From assembly GCF_900115005.1 (NCBI RefSeq), contig NZ_FOUY01000004.1:62001-126000 (forward strand): a stretch of 64,000 bases of DNA. The letters run 5' to 3'. A program made the translations under genes and the position numbers. Shown in pieces: positions 51,966 through 60,744 of this stretch (its first letter is position 1; every line of letters begins with the position of its first letter). The notes under the pieces were generated by a model, which was not told where the DNA came from, did not search any database, and was given only the letters and a program-made list of their open reading frames with translations. This DNA comes from Pseudonocardia ammonioxydans. GTDB lineage: Bacteria > Actinomycetota > Actinomycetes > Mycobacteriales > Pseudonocardiaceae.

Positions 51966-52682
51966 ATGACCGTCACCGAATCCGGCCAGGCCGGTTCCCC
52001 GAGCTTTCCCGACCATCCCGATGCCGATCTCTACGACCACCTCCTCCGCCGCGCCCACGTGACCGGCCGCTGCCCCGTGTGGGTCTCCCCGGCCGATCTC
52101 GAGCACACCCTCGAACGTCCCGATGATCCCGACGAGCTGTTCGACGCCATCGACAGGCTCGACGGCGAGGCCGTGCTCGCCAGGTGGTGGCCGGGCCCGT
52201 GCGGCGCCGAGTGCCCGTGCCGCGACCCGTTCCCGGTCTCGATCCCGCGGGCGCGGGCGCTGCGCCCGACGCGCGACCTGGCCCGGCGCCCAGAGACGTT
52301 CGACGCGGCGATCGAGTGCGCGCGAGGTGCATCCGGCCCGCTCGCGCTGGTCGACGCCTACCGTCCGGCCGACACCCCGGCGGTGCTCGGCTGGAGCGGG
52401 GCCGGCCACCACCCGCACCACGATCTCGTCGGCCTCGCCGCCGTGCTGCGCTACTGGGAGCGGCGGTGGGGCGCGCTCGTCGTCGCGCTGACCCGGTCCC
52501 GGATGTACCTGTCGGTGGCCCGGCCGCCGATGTACGACGACGAGTGCGAGCAGGTCGCCGGCGAGCACCTCGCCTTCTGCGCCGCCCGGCCCGACCCGCA
52601 GAACGGCGACGGCCACTCGCTGCGCAGGTACGTCGGGACAATCCGCGGTGCCGGTGTCTGGTCCTTCGGGTGGACCCGATGA
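51966..52682 (+). CDS. DUF4253-type protein
   Basis: A 238-residue protein whose C-terminal half (LRYWERRWGALVVALTRSRMYL, SVARPPMYDDECEQVAGEHLAFC) resembles DUF4253, a domain common in streptomycetes and immunity-protein-like loci. A Cys cluster GPCGAECPCRDPFP lies near residue 78-91. No signal peptide or membrane segment. ATG 51966 has no strong Shine-Dalgarno. The stop overlaps the ATG of the next gene (ATGA), so the two products are probably made together. Function unknown. Confidence 0.72.
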   Translation: MTVTESGQAGSPSFPDHPDADLYDHLLRRAHVTGRCPVWVSPADLEHTLERPDDPDELFDAIDRLDGEAVLARWWPGPCGAECPCRDPFPVSIPRARALRPTRDLARRPETFDAAIECARGASGPLALVDAYRPADTPAVLGWSGAGHHPHHDLVGLAAVLRYWERRWGALVVALTRSRMYLSVARPPMYDDECEQVAGEHLAFCAARPDPQNGDGHSLRRYVGTIRGAGVWSFGWTR

Positions 52683-53743
52683 CGACTTACGCGCACGACG
52701 CCACCACGTCGATCATCGTCGCCACCTGGCCGACCGGCGACGGCGCCGCCGCCCAGAAGATCGCCCGGGTCCCGCGGAACTGGAGTGCCGAGCACGCTCG
52801 CCGGACCGCAGGCATTCTCACCCGGCTCTCCGCGCACCTCTGGCACGCCTACTCCGAGCAGACGGTGGAGGAGATCCGTCCGTTCCGGCTCGTCGAAGCC
52901 GTCCGGTACCCGAAACGGCCGGTCGGGAGCCTGATCGAGTCCATGGAGGACGACGGTGTCGAGGCCGCACACCAGCTGGGCCGGATCGTGTCCCTCGCGC
53001 CGGGGCGGGCCTTCCGGGACGCCGTCGTCCGGGAGGTCCGCGCCGAGATCGACGCCGTCCTGGACGCCGACGTCGGTGTCCTCGACGGACGGGCGCAGCA
53101 GACCGTCGCCCATGTCCGCCCGGACGCCTCGGAGACCCACCTCCTCACCGCGCACTCCCTGCTCCGTGCCGACCCGCTCAACCCGTGGGGGCTGCTGACC
53201 TCGATCGAGCCGAACGCGGCCGCGACCGCGGCGCTGCGCTGGCTGCGGGCCGCCGGTGAGCTCGTGTCGACGCTGGTCGGCCACCCGGTCGCGGACGTCG
53301 TCGCGCTGGCCGAGGCGATCGGGCACGAGGACCTGCAGGTCACCCGGAACGTGCTGGACCGCGGACCCGGACAGCCGGACGACGAGCTGGTCCGGCACCT
53401 GCTCCAGGAGGCGGTGCTGGCCGGACGCGGCTACTTCCTCCTGTGCCCGGACGGCCGCGAGCCGGCCGATCCCGGTGGCGCGGGAGCCGGCGGGGAGCAT
53501 CGCCACCGGGTCGTCACCACGGTCCTCGATCCCGCCGAACCGGGAAGGTGTCTGGTCGACGGGCTGATCCGCGGCATCCAGGGGTGTTTCCGCGTCTACG
53601 CCGACGAGACCACCACCCGCGAGCGCCCGGACGTGGACCCGCAGCGTACCGGACCCGAGTGGATGACCGAACTGCGCACACGGTTCTCCGACGAGCTCCG
53701 GCACGCGGTCCGTACCGACGGCAGCACGGCGGGGGCGTCGTGA
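52679..53743 (+). CDS. hypothetical protein, 354 aa
   Basis: I do not recognise this family. The protein starts MTTYAHDATTSIIVATWPTG and is mainly helical in the first 230 residues. A C-terminal region (GRGYFLLCPDGREPADPGG and FRVYADETTTRERPDV) looks beta-rich. No transmembrane segment or catalytic motif stands out. Its start is within the DUF4253 gene stop (ATGA), so the pair is a translationally coupled operon. The gene stands between the second 116-residue/lipoprotein module and the second DUF2695 copy. Confidence 0.7.
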   Translation: MTTYAHDATTSIIVATWPTGDGAAAQKIARVPRNWSAEHARRTAGILTRLSAHLWHAYSEQTVEEIRPFRLVEAVRYPKRPVGSLIESMEDDGVEAAHQLGRIVSLAPGRAFRDAVVREVRAEIDAVLDADVGVLDGRAQQTVAHVRPDASETHLLTAHSLLRADPLNPWGLLTSIEPNAAATAALRWLRAAGELVSTLVGHPVADVVALAEAIGHEDLQVTRNVLDRGPGQPDDELVRHLLQEAVLAGRGYFLLCPDGREPADPGGAGAGGEHRHRVVTTVLDPAEPGRCLVDGLIRGIQGCFRVYADETTTRERPDVDPQRTGPEWMTELRTRFSDELRHAVRTDGSTAGAS

Positions 53744-53835
53744 CCGGGAAGCGTGCGCGTGCCACTCGTGGGCGGTCGCGCCGCGCGGGGCGGAGGGCCG
53801 CGAGAAGTGTCAGGGGTGGCCGGGATGGTGACGCC

Positions 53836-54111
53836 ATGAGTATCGAGACACCCCGGCCGCCGACGGCGGATCTTGCGGGGCTCGGCGGCTCGCTGCGGGA
53901 GTGGCTCGCCGAGGCGATCGTGCAGGGCACCGCGGCCCGGGGCTGCGACGGCACCCTGCGGCTCACCCGGTCCTGGATCGAGGAGCTGCAGGGGTGCCCG
54001 GCCCGGATGGAGGCGAACCTCCGGCGCGCCGGCGTCCACTGCGACTGCGCGATGGCGCGCACCGTTCTCGGCAGGACCGACGTCCGGCCGAACTGTGCCC
54101 GCCGGAGGTAG
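53836..54111 (+). CDS. DUF2695-type protein, copy 2
   Basis: This 91-residue protein has ARGCDGTLRLTRSWIEELQG and AGVHCDCAMARTVLGRTDVR, the same Cys-containing core as 38555-39091 but without the acidic insert. The Cys in GCDGT and the HCDC pair suggest metal binding. In the leader, an ATG at 53825 opens only ATG-GTG-ACG-CCA-TGA, whose stop overlaps the real ATG 53836; in copy 1 one extra C puts the two ATGs in frame. Function unknown. Confidence 0.68.
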   Translation: MSIETPRPPTADLAGLGGSLREWLAEAIVQGTAARGCDGTLRLTRSWIEELQGCPARMEANLRRAGVHCDCAMARTVLGRTDVRPNCARRR

Positions 54112-54220
54112 CCCGGGGACCGGCGTCGACCATCGGCTACGACCCGTTCATCCTTTTCCGGTTGACCGATCCGGTTCGTCCCGGTCTGCTGGGGCGCGGG
54201 GGATTTCGAGGGGGACGACC

Positions 54221-55495
54221 ATGACCGTCGACGACGGACGATCACGCGTGCAAGGACCGCTCGGGCCGGCCGGCAGAGCCCCGGCGCCCGACCTGGCACG
54301 TGGCTTCATGCTGCTGCTCATCGTGCTCGCCAACACGCCGTTCTACCTGTACGGGCGGGCGCACTCCGAGGCCGGCTTCCACCCGGTGGACGGCTCGGTC
54401 GCCGACAAGATCGTCCAAGCAGTGCTGATCACCGGCGTGGACATGCGGGTGTATCCGATGTTCGCGTTCCTCTTCGGGTACGGGCTCGCGGTCATCCACC
54501 GGCGACAGGGCGCGGCCGGTGTGGCCGAACCGGAGGCCTTCCGGCTCCTGCAGCGGCGCAACCTGTGGCTGCTCGTGTTCGGCTTCGTGCACGCCCTGCT
54601 GCTCTGGGGTGGCGACATTCTCGGCGCCTACGGCCTGTGCGGTCTGGTCCTGGTCTGGCTGTTCCTCCGCCGCGCCGACCGGACGCTGCTGATCTGGGCC
54701 GGCATCGGGACGGCCCTGCTCCTCCTGTTCGCCGTGTTCTCCGCGCTCGGGGCAGTCGCCGTCCTCACCTCCGGCGGAGGGGCCCAGGTGGCCGGTGGGA
54801 TGCCGGACTTCATGACGGCCAGCGCCTCCGCGGAGAACCCGCTGGCCGCGGCCGGGAGCCGGTTGGTGCTGTGGCCGATGCTGGTGGTCGGGCAGGGACT
54901 TCTCGGGATGGCGGTTCCGGTCGCCGTGCTGCTCGGGTTCTGGTCGGCGCGCCGGATGCTCCTCGAGCGTCCGGGGGAGCACCGGCGGCTCCTGTGGATC
55001 GTGGCCGTCGGTGGGATCGCGATCGGCTGGGCCGGCGGGCTGCCGCACGCACTGGCCCACATCGGCGTCATCAGCGGTCTGGACCAGGTGATGTGGGCGT
55101 TCTCGGGGACGCAGGTGGCCACCGGTCTGGCCTGCGGCGTCGGCTACGTCGCGCTGTTCGGGCTGATCGGCGACCGGCTCACCGGGCGTCCGCTCGGCCC
55201 GGTCGGATCGGCCGTGTCCGCGGTCGGGAAGCGGTCGATGACCAGCTACCTGGGCCAATCGGTGCTCTGCGCACCGCTGCTGGCCGCGTGGGGGTTCGGG
55301 CTGGGCGCGGTGCTCGACAGCGCGACCATGGCGCTGTTCGCGGTCGCGGTGTGGCTGGTGACGGTGGCGTTCGCCGTCTGGCTGGAGCGGCGCGGGAAGC
55401 CGGGTCCGGCGGAGTCCCTGCTCCGGCGGCTTGTCTACCGCGAGCGGCAGCCCGCTCCGGCGCACGAGGCGTCCGACCGGACACCGACGGGCTGA
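54221..55495 (+). CDS. DUF418-domain membrane protein
   Basis: A 424-residue integral membrane protein with about ten helices. The start LDLARGF-like segment (APDLARGFMLLLIVLANTPF) and the C-terminal DUF418 domain (VGKRSMTSYLGQSVLCAPLL) identify the family, distantly related to membrane acyltransferase-3-like and heparan-alpha-glucosaminide acetyltransferase-like proteins. No confirmed function. ATG 54221 follows GAGGGGGACGACC. A clear hairpin follows the stop codon. Confidence 0.88.
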   Translation: MTVDDGRSRVQGPLGPAGRAPAPDLARGFMLLLIVLANTPFYLYGRAHSEAGFHPVDGSVADKIVQAVLITGVDMRVYPMFAFLFGYGLAVIHRRQGAAGVAEPEAFRLLQRRNLWLLVFGFVHALLLWGGDILGAYGLCGLVLVWLFLRRADRTLLIWAGIGTALLLLFAVFSALGAVAVLTSGGGAQVAGGMPDFMTASASAENPLAAAGSRLVLWPMLVVGQGLLGMAVPVAVLLGFWSARRMLLERPGEHRRLLWIVAVGGIAIGWAGGLPHALAHIGVISGLDQVMWAFSGTQVATGLACGVGYVALFGLIGDRLTGRPLGPVGSAVSAVGKRSMTSYLGQSVLCAPLLAAWGFGLGAVLDSATMALFAVAVWLVTVAFAVWLERRGKPGPAESLLRRLVYRERQPAPAHEASDRTPTG

Positions 55496-55506
55496 CCCCG
55501 CCGCGA

Positions 55507-55537
55507 CTCCTCCGCACCCGGCCCGGGCGCGGAGGAG
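55507..55537. terminator. hairpin between convergent DUF418 and AraC genes
   Basis: CTCCTCCGC (55507-55515) pairs perfectly with GCGGAGGAG (55529-55537) across a 13-base loop that is itself GC-rich (CCCGGCCCGGG). It lies 12 bp after the DUF418 stop and 22 bp from the AraC-gene stop, so it could terminate both. Confidence 0.6.
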
Positions 55538-55558
55538 CGGTGCGGGCAGGGGCCGGCG

Positions 55559-56569
55559 TCAGCACCCGGGGCGGTGCGCGCTCGGCGCCCGGCCGTAGGT
55601 GGCGCGGAAGGCGCGGCTGAACCCGGCCGCGTCGGTGAAGCCGTGACACCGCGCGATCCGGCCGACCGGCACGTCGGCGAACCGCGGATCGGCGAGATCG
55701 CGCCGAGCCCGCTCCAGCCGCTCGCGGCGGATCCGGCGGGTCACCGACTCGCCGGTCGCGGCGAAGAGCCGGTGCAGCTGCCGGACCGAGACGAAATGGG
55801 CATCGGCGATGGACCGTACCCCCAGTTCCGGGTCGGCGAGGTGCTCGGCGATGTAGCGTTCGACGCGGTCACGGAGCTCGTCCCGGGACCGCTCGGTCCC
55901 CGGGGGTGACCCCGCCGTCCCGGCCAGTTCGCCGGCCAGGGTCGCGACCAGACCGCCGGTCTCGTCGGCGAGCCGCGCCGCTCCGGCGGAGCTCAGCGCC
56001 GGAATGTCGGTCAGCTCGCGCAGCACGCCGGCGACGATCCGACCGAGACCGGAGTACCGGGCGTCGAGCCGGTGCGCGGTCGCCGCGGCGGACGCGCCGG
56101 GCGCGAGGTCGATCGACTCGCGCGGCCACGTGAAGACCTGCAGCCCCCAGTCCGCGGTGCACATCCAGCTGAACGGGCGGTCGGTCTCGTAGAGCGCGAG
56201 CTGCCCCGGGTGCAGGACGGCACGGCGGCCGTCCTGCTCCAGCACCGCCGTCCCGCGGGTCAGCAGCCCCACCTGCAGGAACCGCCGGTCGTCGCGGGAG
56301 GCGAGCTGCGGGGTGCGGCGGCACACCTGGGGGACCGAGGACACCTCGGAGACCTGCAGGTGCGCCAGCGTCGCGCTGTGCACCGACCCCGCGAAGGCAC
56401 CGCCACGTCTGCGGTCCGGGGCGACGTCGAGCGCGACGAAGTCATGACGCAGCGCCTCCCGCCACTCGTCGCAGCGCCGGGTGCGGGACGCGACCGGCGC
56501 CGAACCGGGAACGAGGACCACGGGCACCTCCGCAGCGGCCGGGGAGTGTCGGCACCTCGATGAGTCCAC
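55559..56569 (-). CDS. AraC-family transcriptional regulator
   Basis: This 336-residue regulator has an N-terminal AraC-binding-like (cupin-type) domain of about 220 residues (LQVGLLTRGTAVLEQDGRR) and two C-terminal helix-turn-helix motifs (LGVRSIADAHFVSVRQLHRLF, VPVGRIARCHGFTDAAGFSRAF). It fits the AraC subgroup seen beside catabolic genes. GTG start 56569. It diverges from the molybdopterin oxidoreductase gene with 120 bp between starts, and activation of that gene is the natural guess. Confidence 0.9.
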   Translation of the reverse strand: MDSSRCRHSPAAAEVPVVLVPGSAPVASRTRRCDEWREALRHDFVALDVAPDRRRGGAFAGSVHSATLAHLQVSEVSSVPQVCRRTPQLASRDDRRFLQVGLLTRGTAVLEQDGRRAVLHPGQLALYETDRPFSWMCTADWGLQVFTWPRESIDLAPGASAAATAHRLDARYSGLGRIVAGVLRELTDIPALSSAGAARLADETGGLVATLAGELAGTAGSPPGTERSRDELRDRVERYIAEHLADPELGVRSIADAHFVSVRQLHRLFAATGESVTRRIRRERLERARRDLADPRFADVPVGRIARCHGFTDAAGFSRAFRATYGRAPSAHRPGC

Positions 56570-56689
56570 CGCCCGGAGCCGTCCCGGTCAACCGGCAGCC
56601 GGGCACGCAGCGGCAACACCCTGGCACGCATCGCCACCCCGCGGCCTCGCCGACGGCACGACCCTGGTCGTGATCCCAGGAGGACGCGC

Positions 56690-58825
56690 ATGACCACCAC
56701 ACCCCAGCTCCCGATCGTCGACCTGCACGGTTCCGGCACCCGCCGGGCGATCTGCCCGCACGACTGCCCCGACGGCTGCGCGATGACCGTCACCGTCGAG
56801 GACGGCCGCGCGACCGCGGTCCGCGGCGACGCCGAGCACCCGTTCACCCGGGGCGGGCTCTGCGTGAAGGTGAACAACTACGTCGACCGCGTCTACAGCC
56901 CGGACCGGGTCACGACCCCGCTGCGGCGCACCGGTCCGAAGGGCTCCGGGCGCTTCGAGCCGATCGGCTGGGACGAGGCGCTCGGGACCGTCGCGGGAGC
57001 CTTCCGGCAGGTGATCGACGAGCACGGTGCCGAGGCCGTGCTGCCGGTCAGCTATCTCGGCACGCAGGGGACGCTGAACGGGCTCAACGTCGGCGACCCG
57101 TTCTTCAACCGGATGGGCGCCACGGTCAGCGAGCGCACCTACTGCGACTCCGGTGCGTCGACGGCGTACGTGATGAGCGTCGGCCCGACCGCGGGCGTCG
57201 ACCCCGAGAGCCTCGTGCACGCGCGCTACATCGTCATCTGGGCCTGCAACATGATCTCGACGAACCTGCACCTGTGGCCGTTCGTCGCCGAGGCCCAGCG
57301 GCGTGGGGCCAAGGTCGTCGTCATCGATCCGGTCCGGCACCGCACCGCCGCGCGCGCCGACTGGCACATCCCGATCCGTCCCGGCACCGACGGCGCGCTC
57401 GCCATGGCGCTCATCCACGTGATCACCACCGAGGGCCTGACCGACGAGGCCTACGTCGCCGACCACACCCTGGGCATCGACGAGCTCACCGAGCGGGCCG
57501 CGGACTGCACCCCCGAATGGGCCGAGGCCGAGACCGGGATCCCGGCCGCCGACATCCGCACCCTGGCCCGCGAGTACGCGGCCGGGCAACCGTCGATGAT
57601 CCGGATCGGCGTCGCGATCGAGCGCCACCCCGGCGGCGGCTCCACGGTGCGCGCCATCTCCTGCCTGCCCGGCCTGGTCGGGGCCTGGCGCCGGCCCGGC
57701 GGCGGCCTGCTGGCGCTGCCGCTGTGGGCGTTCCCGGTCAACTGGGACACGCTGTCCCGCCCGGAGCTGCGGCCACCGGGCACCCGGGTCGTCAACCAGT
57801 TCCACCTGGGCGCGGCGCTCGCCGGGGAGATCGAGGGACCGCCGATCCACGCGCTGATGGTCTACAACTCCAACCCGGTCGTCGTCTGCCCGGACCAGGA
57901 CAAGGTCCTCGCCGGGCTGGCCCGCGAGGACCTGTTCACCGTCGTCTCCGAACAGTTCCTCACCGACACCGCGACCTACGCCGACATCGTGCTACCCGCG
58001 GCGACCCAGCTCGAACAGACCGACGTCATGTTCTCCTGGGGTCACTTCTACATCGGACTCAACCGGCCGTCGATCCCGCCGGTCGGGGAGGCCGTGAGCA
58101 ACACCGAGCTGTTCCGGCGGCTCGCCGCCGCCATGGGGTACGACGACGAGTGCTTCCGGATGACCGACGAGGAGCTGATCGCCGCCGCGTACGACTGGTC
58201 CGCCCCGGCACTGGCGGGCATCACCCCGGAGACGCTGGCCGAGACCGGCTGGGCGCGGCTGAACCTGCCGGGCCCGGACGAGTACGCCCCGCACGCCGAA
58301 GGCGGGTTCCCGACGCCGTCGGGCCGGCACGAGTTCCGCTCCGGTGCGGCCGCCGGCGGCGACTTCGTGCTGCCCCTGTTCCGGCAGGGGTCGAACGAGT
58401 TCCAGCCCGGTGGCGAGGTGGACCCGCTGCCGCGGTACGTCCCACCGCCGCGGGCCGACGGGGCGCACCCGCTGTCGCTGATCTCGCCGAAGTCGCACGC
58501 GTACCTCAACTCCAGCTACGCCAACCTGCCCGCCCAGCAGCGGGTGCAGGGCGAGCCGGCGGCGTGGTTGCACCCGGCCGACGCCGAGGACCGGGCGCTC
58601 GCCGACGGCGACCTCGTGCGGGTGTTCAACGACCGCGGCGAGATCCTCGTGCGGGCGGTCGTCACCGCGGACGTCACCCGCGGCGTCGTCCTGGCGCACA
58701 TGGGGGCGTGGCGGTCGCAGGCGAAGGGCCAGTCCACGGTCAACGCGGTCAGCCCGACCGGGTTCGCCGACCTGGGCCGTGCCCCGACGTTCTCCGACAC
58801 GAAGGTGCAGGTCGAACGGGCCTGA
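56690..58825 (+). CDS. molybdopterin-dependent oxidoreductase with 4Fe-4S site
   Basis: A 711-residue DMSO-reductase-superfamily enzyme. The N-terminal 4Fe-4S motif is Cys22-x3-Cys26-x3-Cys30 with Cys58 in GGLCVK. GTQGTLNGLNVGD and the TYCDSGAS block follow, where Cys may coordinate molybdenum or tungsten. The C-terminal domain (ISPKSHAYLNSSYANLP, DLVRVFNDRGEI) is the usual molybdopterin-dinucleotide-binding fold. It resembles the MopB_3-like group containing pyrogallol hydroxytransferase and acetylene hydratase relatives. No Tat signal, so probably cytoplasmic. Electron partner genes are not adjacent. ATG 56690 follows GGAGGACGCGC. Confidence 0.88.
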   Translation: MTTTPQLPIVDLHGSGTRRAICPHDCPDGCAMTVTVEDGRATAVRGDAEHPFTRGGLCVKVNNYVDRVYSPDRVTTPLRRTGPKGSGRFEPIGWDEALGTVAGAFRQVIDEHGAEAVLPVSYLGTQGTLNGLNVGDPFFNRMGATVSERTYCDSGASTAYVMSVGPTAGVDPESLVHARYIVIWACNMISTNLHLWPFVAEAQRRGAKVVVIDPVRHRTAARADWHIPIRPGTDGALAMALIHVITTEGLTDEAYVADHTLGIDELTERAADCTPEWAEAETGIPAADIRTLAREYAAGQPSMIRIGVAIERHPGGGSTVRAISCLPGLVGAWRRPGGGLLALPLWAFPVNWDTLSRPELRPPGTRVVNQFHLGAALAGEIEGPPIHALMVYNSNPVVVCPDQDKVLAGLAREDLFTVVSEQFLTDTATYADIVLPAATQLEQTDVMFSWGHFYIGLNRPSIPPVGEAVSNTELFRRLAAAMGYDDECFRMTDEELIAAAYDWSAPALAGITPETLAETGWARLNLPGPDEYAPHAEGGFPTPSGRHEFRSGAAAGGDFVLPLFRQGSNEFQPGGEVDPLPRYVPPPRADGAHPLSLISPKSHAYLNSSYANLPAQQRVQGEPAAWLHPADAEDRALADGDLVRVFNDRGEILVRAVVTADVTRGVVLAHMGAWRSQAKGQSTVNAVSPTGFADLGRAPTFSDTKVQVERA

Positions 58826-58867
58826 TCCGGGAGCGTGCGCGGGCGGGTGGGCTCCGGCTGCGCCCTC

Positions 58868-58961
58868 GTGCACGGGGCCGGTCGTGCGCGGGGCCCGCTG
58901 TACACCGGGTCGGCTGTGGACCGGGTGGGCTGTGGGTGGGGCCGGTGCCATGGGGCCGGCT
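58868..58961. repeat. 16-bp tandem repeat array, about six units
   Basis: Units start at 58868, 58884, 58900, 58916, 58932 and (14 bp) 58948, with a degenerate seventh at 58962. Consensus is GTGNACCGGGCCGGCT with variation. The gap 58826-59192 contains this array; the remaining part (58978-59192) shows nothing that I recognise. Confidence 0.7.
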
Positions 58962-59192
58962 GTGCACGGACTCCGCCGACGGCTGGGACCGCGCCCTGTG
59001 GGCCCCGGCTCGACGGCGAGCTGGGTGCGGGGCCGGCCGTCCACGAGGCGTCCGCGCACGAGCGCCACGGCCGCCGTGCGAGGATCCCCGGTCGTTGCGC
59101 CGTGCACCCGGTGCGCCCCACCCGGGCGCGGGACGGAGCCGGCGCGCTCCGCCCGCGGCCCGGGCGGGGAGCTGTACCGCACGGGGAGCACG

Positions 59193-60671
59193 GTGGAACG
59201 CGCCAACAGGTCGCCGCAGGACGATCAGCTGCAGCAGCAGGACCAACAGCAGGACGACCAGCCGCGGCGGCACGGGCAGCCGGGACAGCGCGCGCCGGGG
59301 CTGCGCCGGGACCTGAGCGGCCGGCAGATCGGGATGATCGCGGTCGGCGGGGCGATCGGCACCGGCCTGTTCCTGGGCTCCGGGCTCGCGATCTCGGTCG
59401 CCGGGCCCGCGGTGATCGTCGCCTACGCGGTCGCCGCCGTCGTCGCCCTGATCCTGGCCTACGCGCTCGCCGAGATGGTCGTGCGGCACCCGGAGGCGGG
59501 CGGGTTCGGCCCCATCTCGCAGCGCTATCTCGGCGACGGCGCCGGGTTCGTCCAGCGCTGGATCTACTGGGCCGCCCAGGTCGTCAACATCGGCAGCGAG
59601 GTCGTCGCCGCCGGGCTGTACCTGCAGTTCTGGTACCCGGAGCTGCCACTGTGGATACCGGTCGTCGGCTTCTCGGTGATCATGCTGGCGCTCAACGCGG
59701 GGGCGGTGCGGCTCTTCGGCGAGACCGAGTACTGGTTCTCGATGATCAAGGTGGTCGCGATCGTCGCGTTCATCGCGGTCGGCGTGACGGCGATCGTGTT
59801 CGGCCTGCCCGGGCAGGAGCCGGCCGGGATCGGGGCACTCACCGAGCACGGCGGCTTCGCGCCGAACGGGCTCGGTGCGATCTGGCTCGCGCTCGCGATC
59901 GTGACGTTCTCCTTCCTCGGTACCGAAGCCGTCGCCGTCACCGCCGCCGAGTCGCGCGACCCGGGCCGGGACATCCCGCGGGCCGCGCGCCGCACCGTGC
60001 TGCGGCTGGCGGTGTTCTACATCGGCGCGATGCTCGTCGTGGTCACGCTGCTCCCCTGGAACACCGTGTCGACGGGCGAGGAGGTCACCGAGTCGCCGTT
60101 CGTGCGGCTGTTCGCGCAGGCCGGGGTGCCGGCCGCGGCCGCGGTGATGAACTTCGTGGTGCTCACCGCCGCGCTCTCGGCGATGAACACCAACCTCTAC
60201 GTCACCGCACGGATGACCTACTCGCTGGCCCAGGACGGCTACGCGCCACGCGCGCTGGCCCGTACCGGCCGCAACGGCGCACCGCAACGTGCGCTGGCCG
60301 TCTCGGCCGCCGGGCTCGCGCTCGCCGTGCTGGTGTCGGTGTTCGCCGAGTCCACCGCGTTCCCGCTGCTGGTCGGGCTGGCGCTGTTCGGTGCGCTCAC
60401 CACCTGGCTGCTGATCTTCGCGAGCCACCTGGTCTTCCGCAGGCGGACCGCGGGCGAGCACGCCGCGGTCCGGCTGCCGGGCGCGCCGTACACGACCGTG
60501 GCGGCGATGCTGTTCGTGGCCGCGGTACTGGCGACGACGCCGTTCACCGACCAGTTCTCGACGGCGTGGAAGGCCGGCGTGCCGTTCCTGGCCCTGCTGG
60601 TCGTGATCTACCTGGTGATCCGGCGGCGGCGCCGCACGCTCACGCCTTCCTCGGCTCGGAGTGGAGCGTGA
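59193..60671 (+). CDS. APC-family amino-acid permease
   Basis: This 492-residue permease of the amino acid-polyamine-organocation family has twelve predicted helices. The N-terminal block RQIGMIAVGGAIGTGLFLGSG (about 45-65) and FSFLGTEAVAVTAAES are characteristic of the AAT (GABA/aromatic amino acid permease) subgroup. The first 40 residues are Gln/Asp/Arg-rich (LQQQDQQQDDQPRR) and cytoplasmic. GTG 59193 follows GGGGAGCACG. A hairpin follows the stop. Confidence 0.92.
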   Translation: MERANRSPQDDQLQQQDQQQDDQPRRHGQPGQRAPGLRRDLSGRQIGMIAVGGAIGTGLFLGSGLAISVAGPAVIVAYAVAAVVALILAYALAEMVVRHPEAGGFGPISQRYLGDGAGFVQRWIYWAAQVVNIGSEVVAAGLYLQFWYPELPLWIPVVGFSVIMLALNAGAVRLFGETEYWFSMIKVVAIVAFIAVGVTAIVFGLPGQEPAGIGALTEHGGFAPNGLGAIWLALAIVTFSFLGTEAVAVTAAESRDPGRDIPRAARRTVLRLAVFYIGAMLVVVTLLPWNTVSTGEEVTESPFVRLFAQAGVPAAAAVMNFVVLTAALSAMNTNLYVTARMTYSLAQDGYAPRALARTGRNGAPQRALAVSAAGLALAVLVSVFAESTAFPLLVGLALFGALTTWLLIFASHLVFRRRTAGEHAAVRLPGAPYTTVAAMLFVAAVLATTPFTDQFSTAWKAGVPFLALLVVIYLVIRRRRRTLTPSSARSGA

Positions 60672-60706
60672 GCACCGTCCGGCCGTCGTCCTGCTCCAGG
60701 CGGTGT

Positions 60707-60737
60707 CCCGGCGCCGGGCGGTGAACCCGGCGCCGGG
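60707..60737. terminator. hairpin between convergent permease and metallopeptidase genes
   Basis: CCCGGCGCCGGG occurs twice (60707-60718 and 60726-60737) around a 7-base loop; the 12-mer is its own reverse complement, so the copies pair perfectly. It is placed 35 bp after the permease stop and 7 bp from the metallopeptidase stop. Confidence 0.65.
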
Positions 60738-60744
60738 GCGCCCG

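Noticed and set aside
33491..54111. Integrative element or prophage
   Set aside because: No integrase, transposase, attachment-site duplication, tRNA or phage structural gene is seen.
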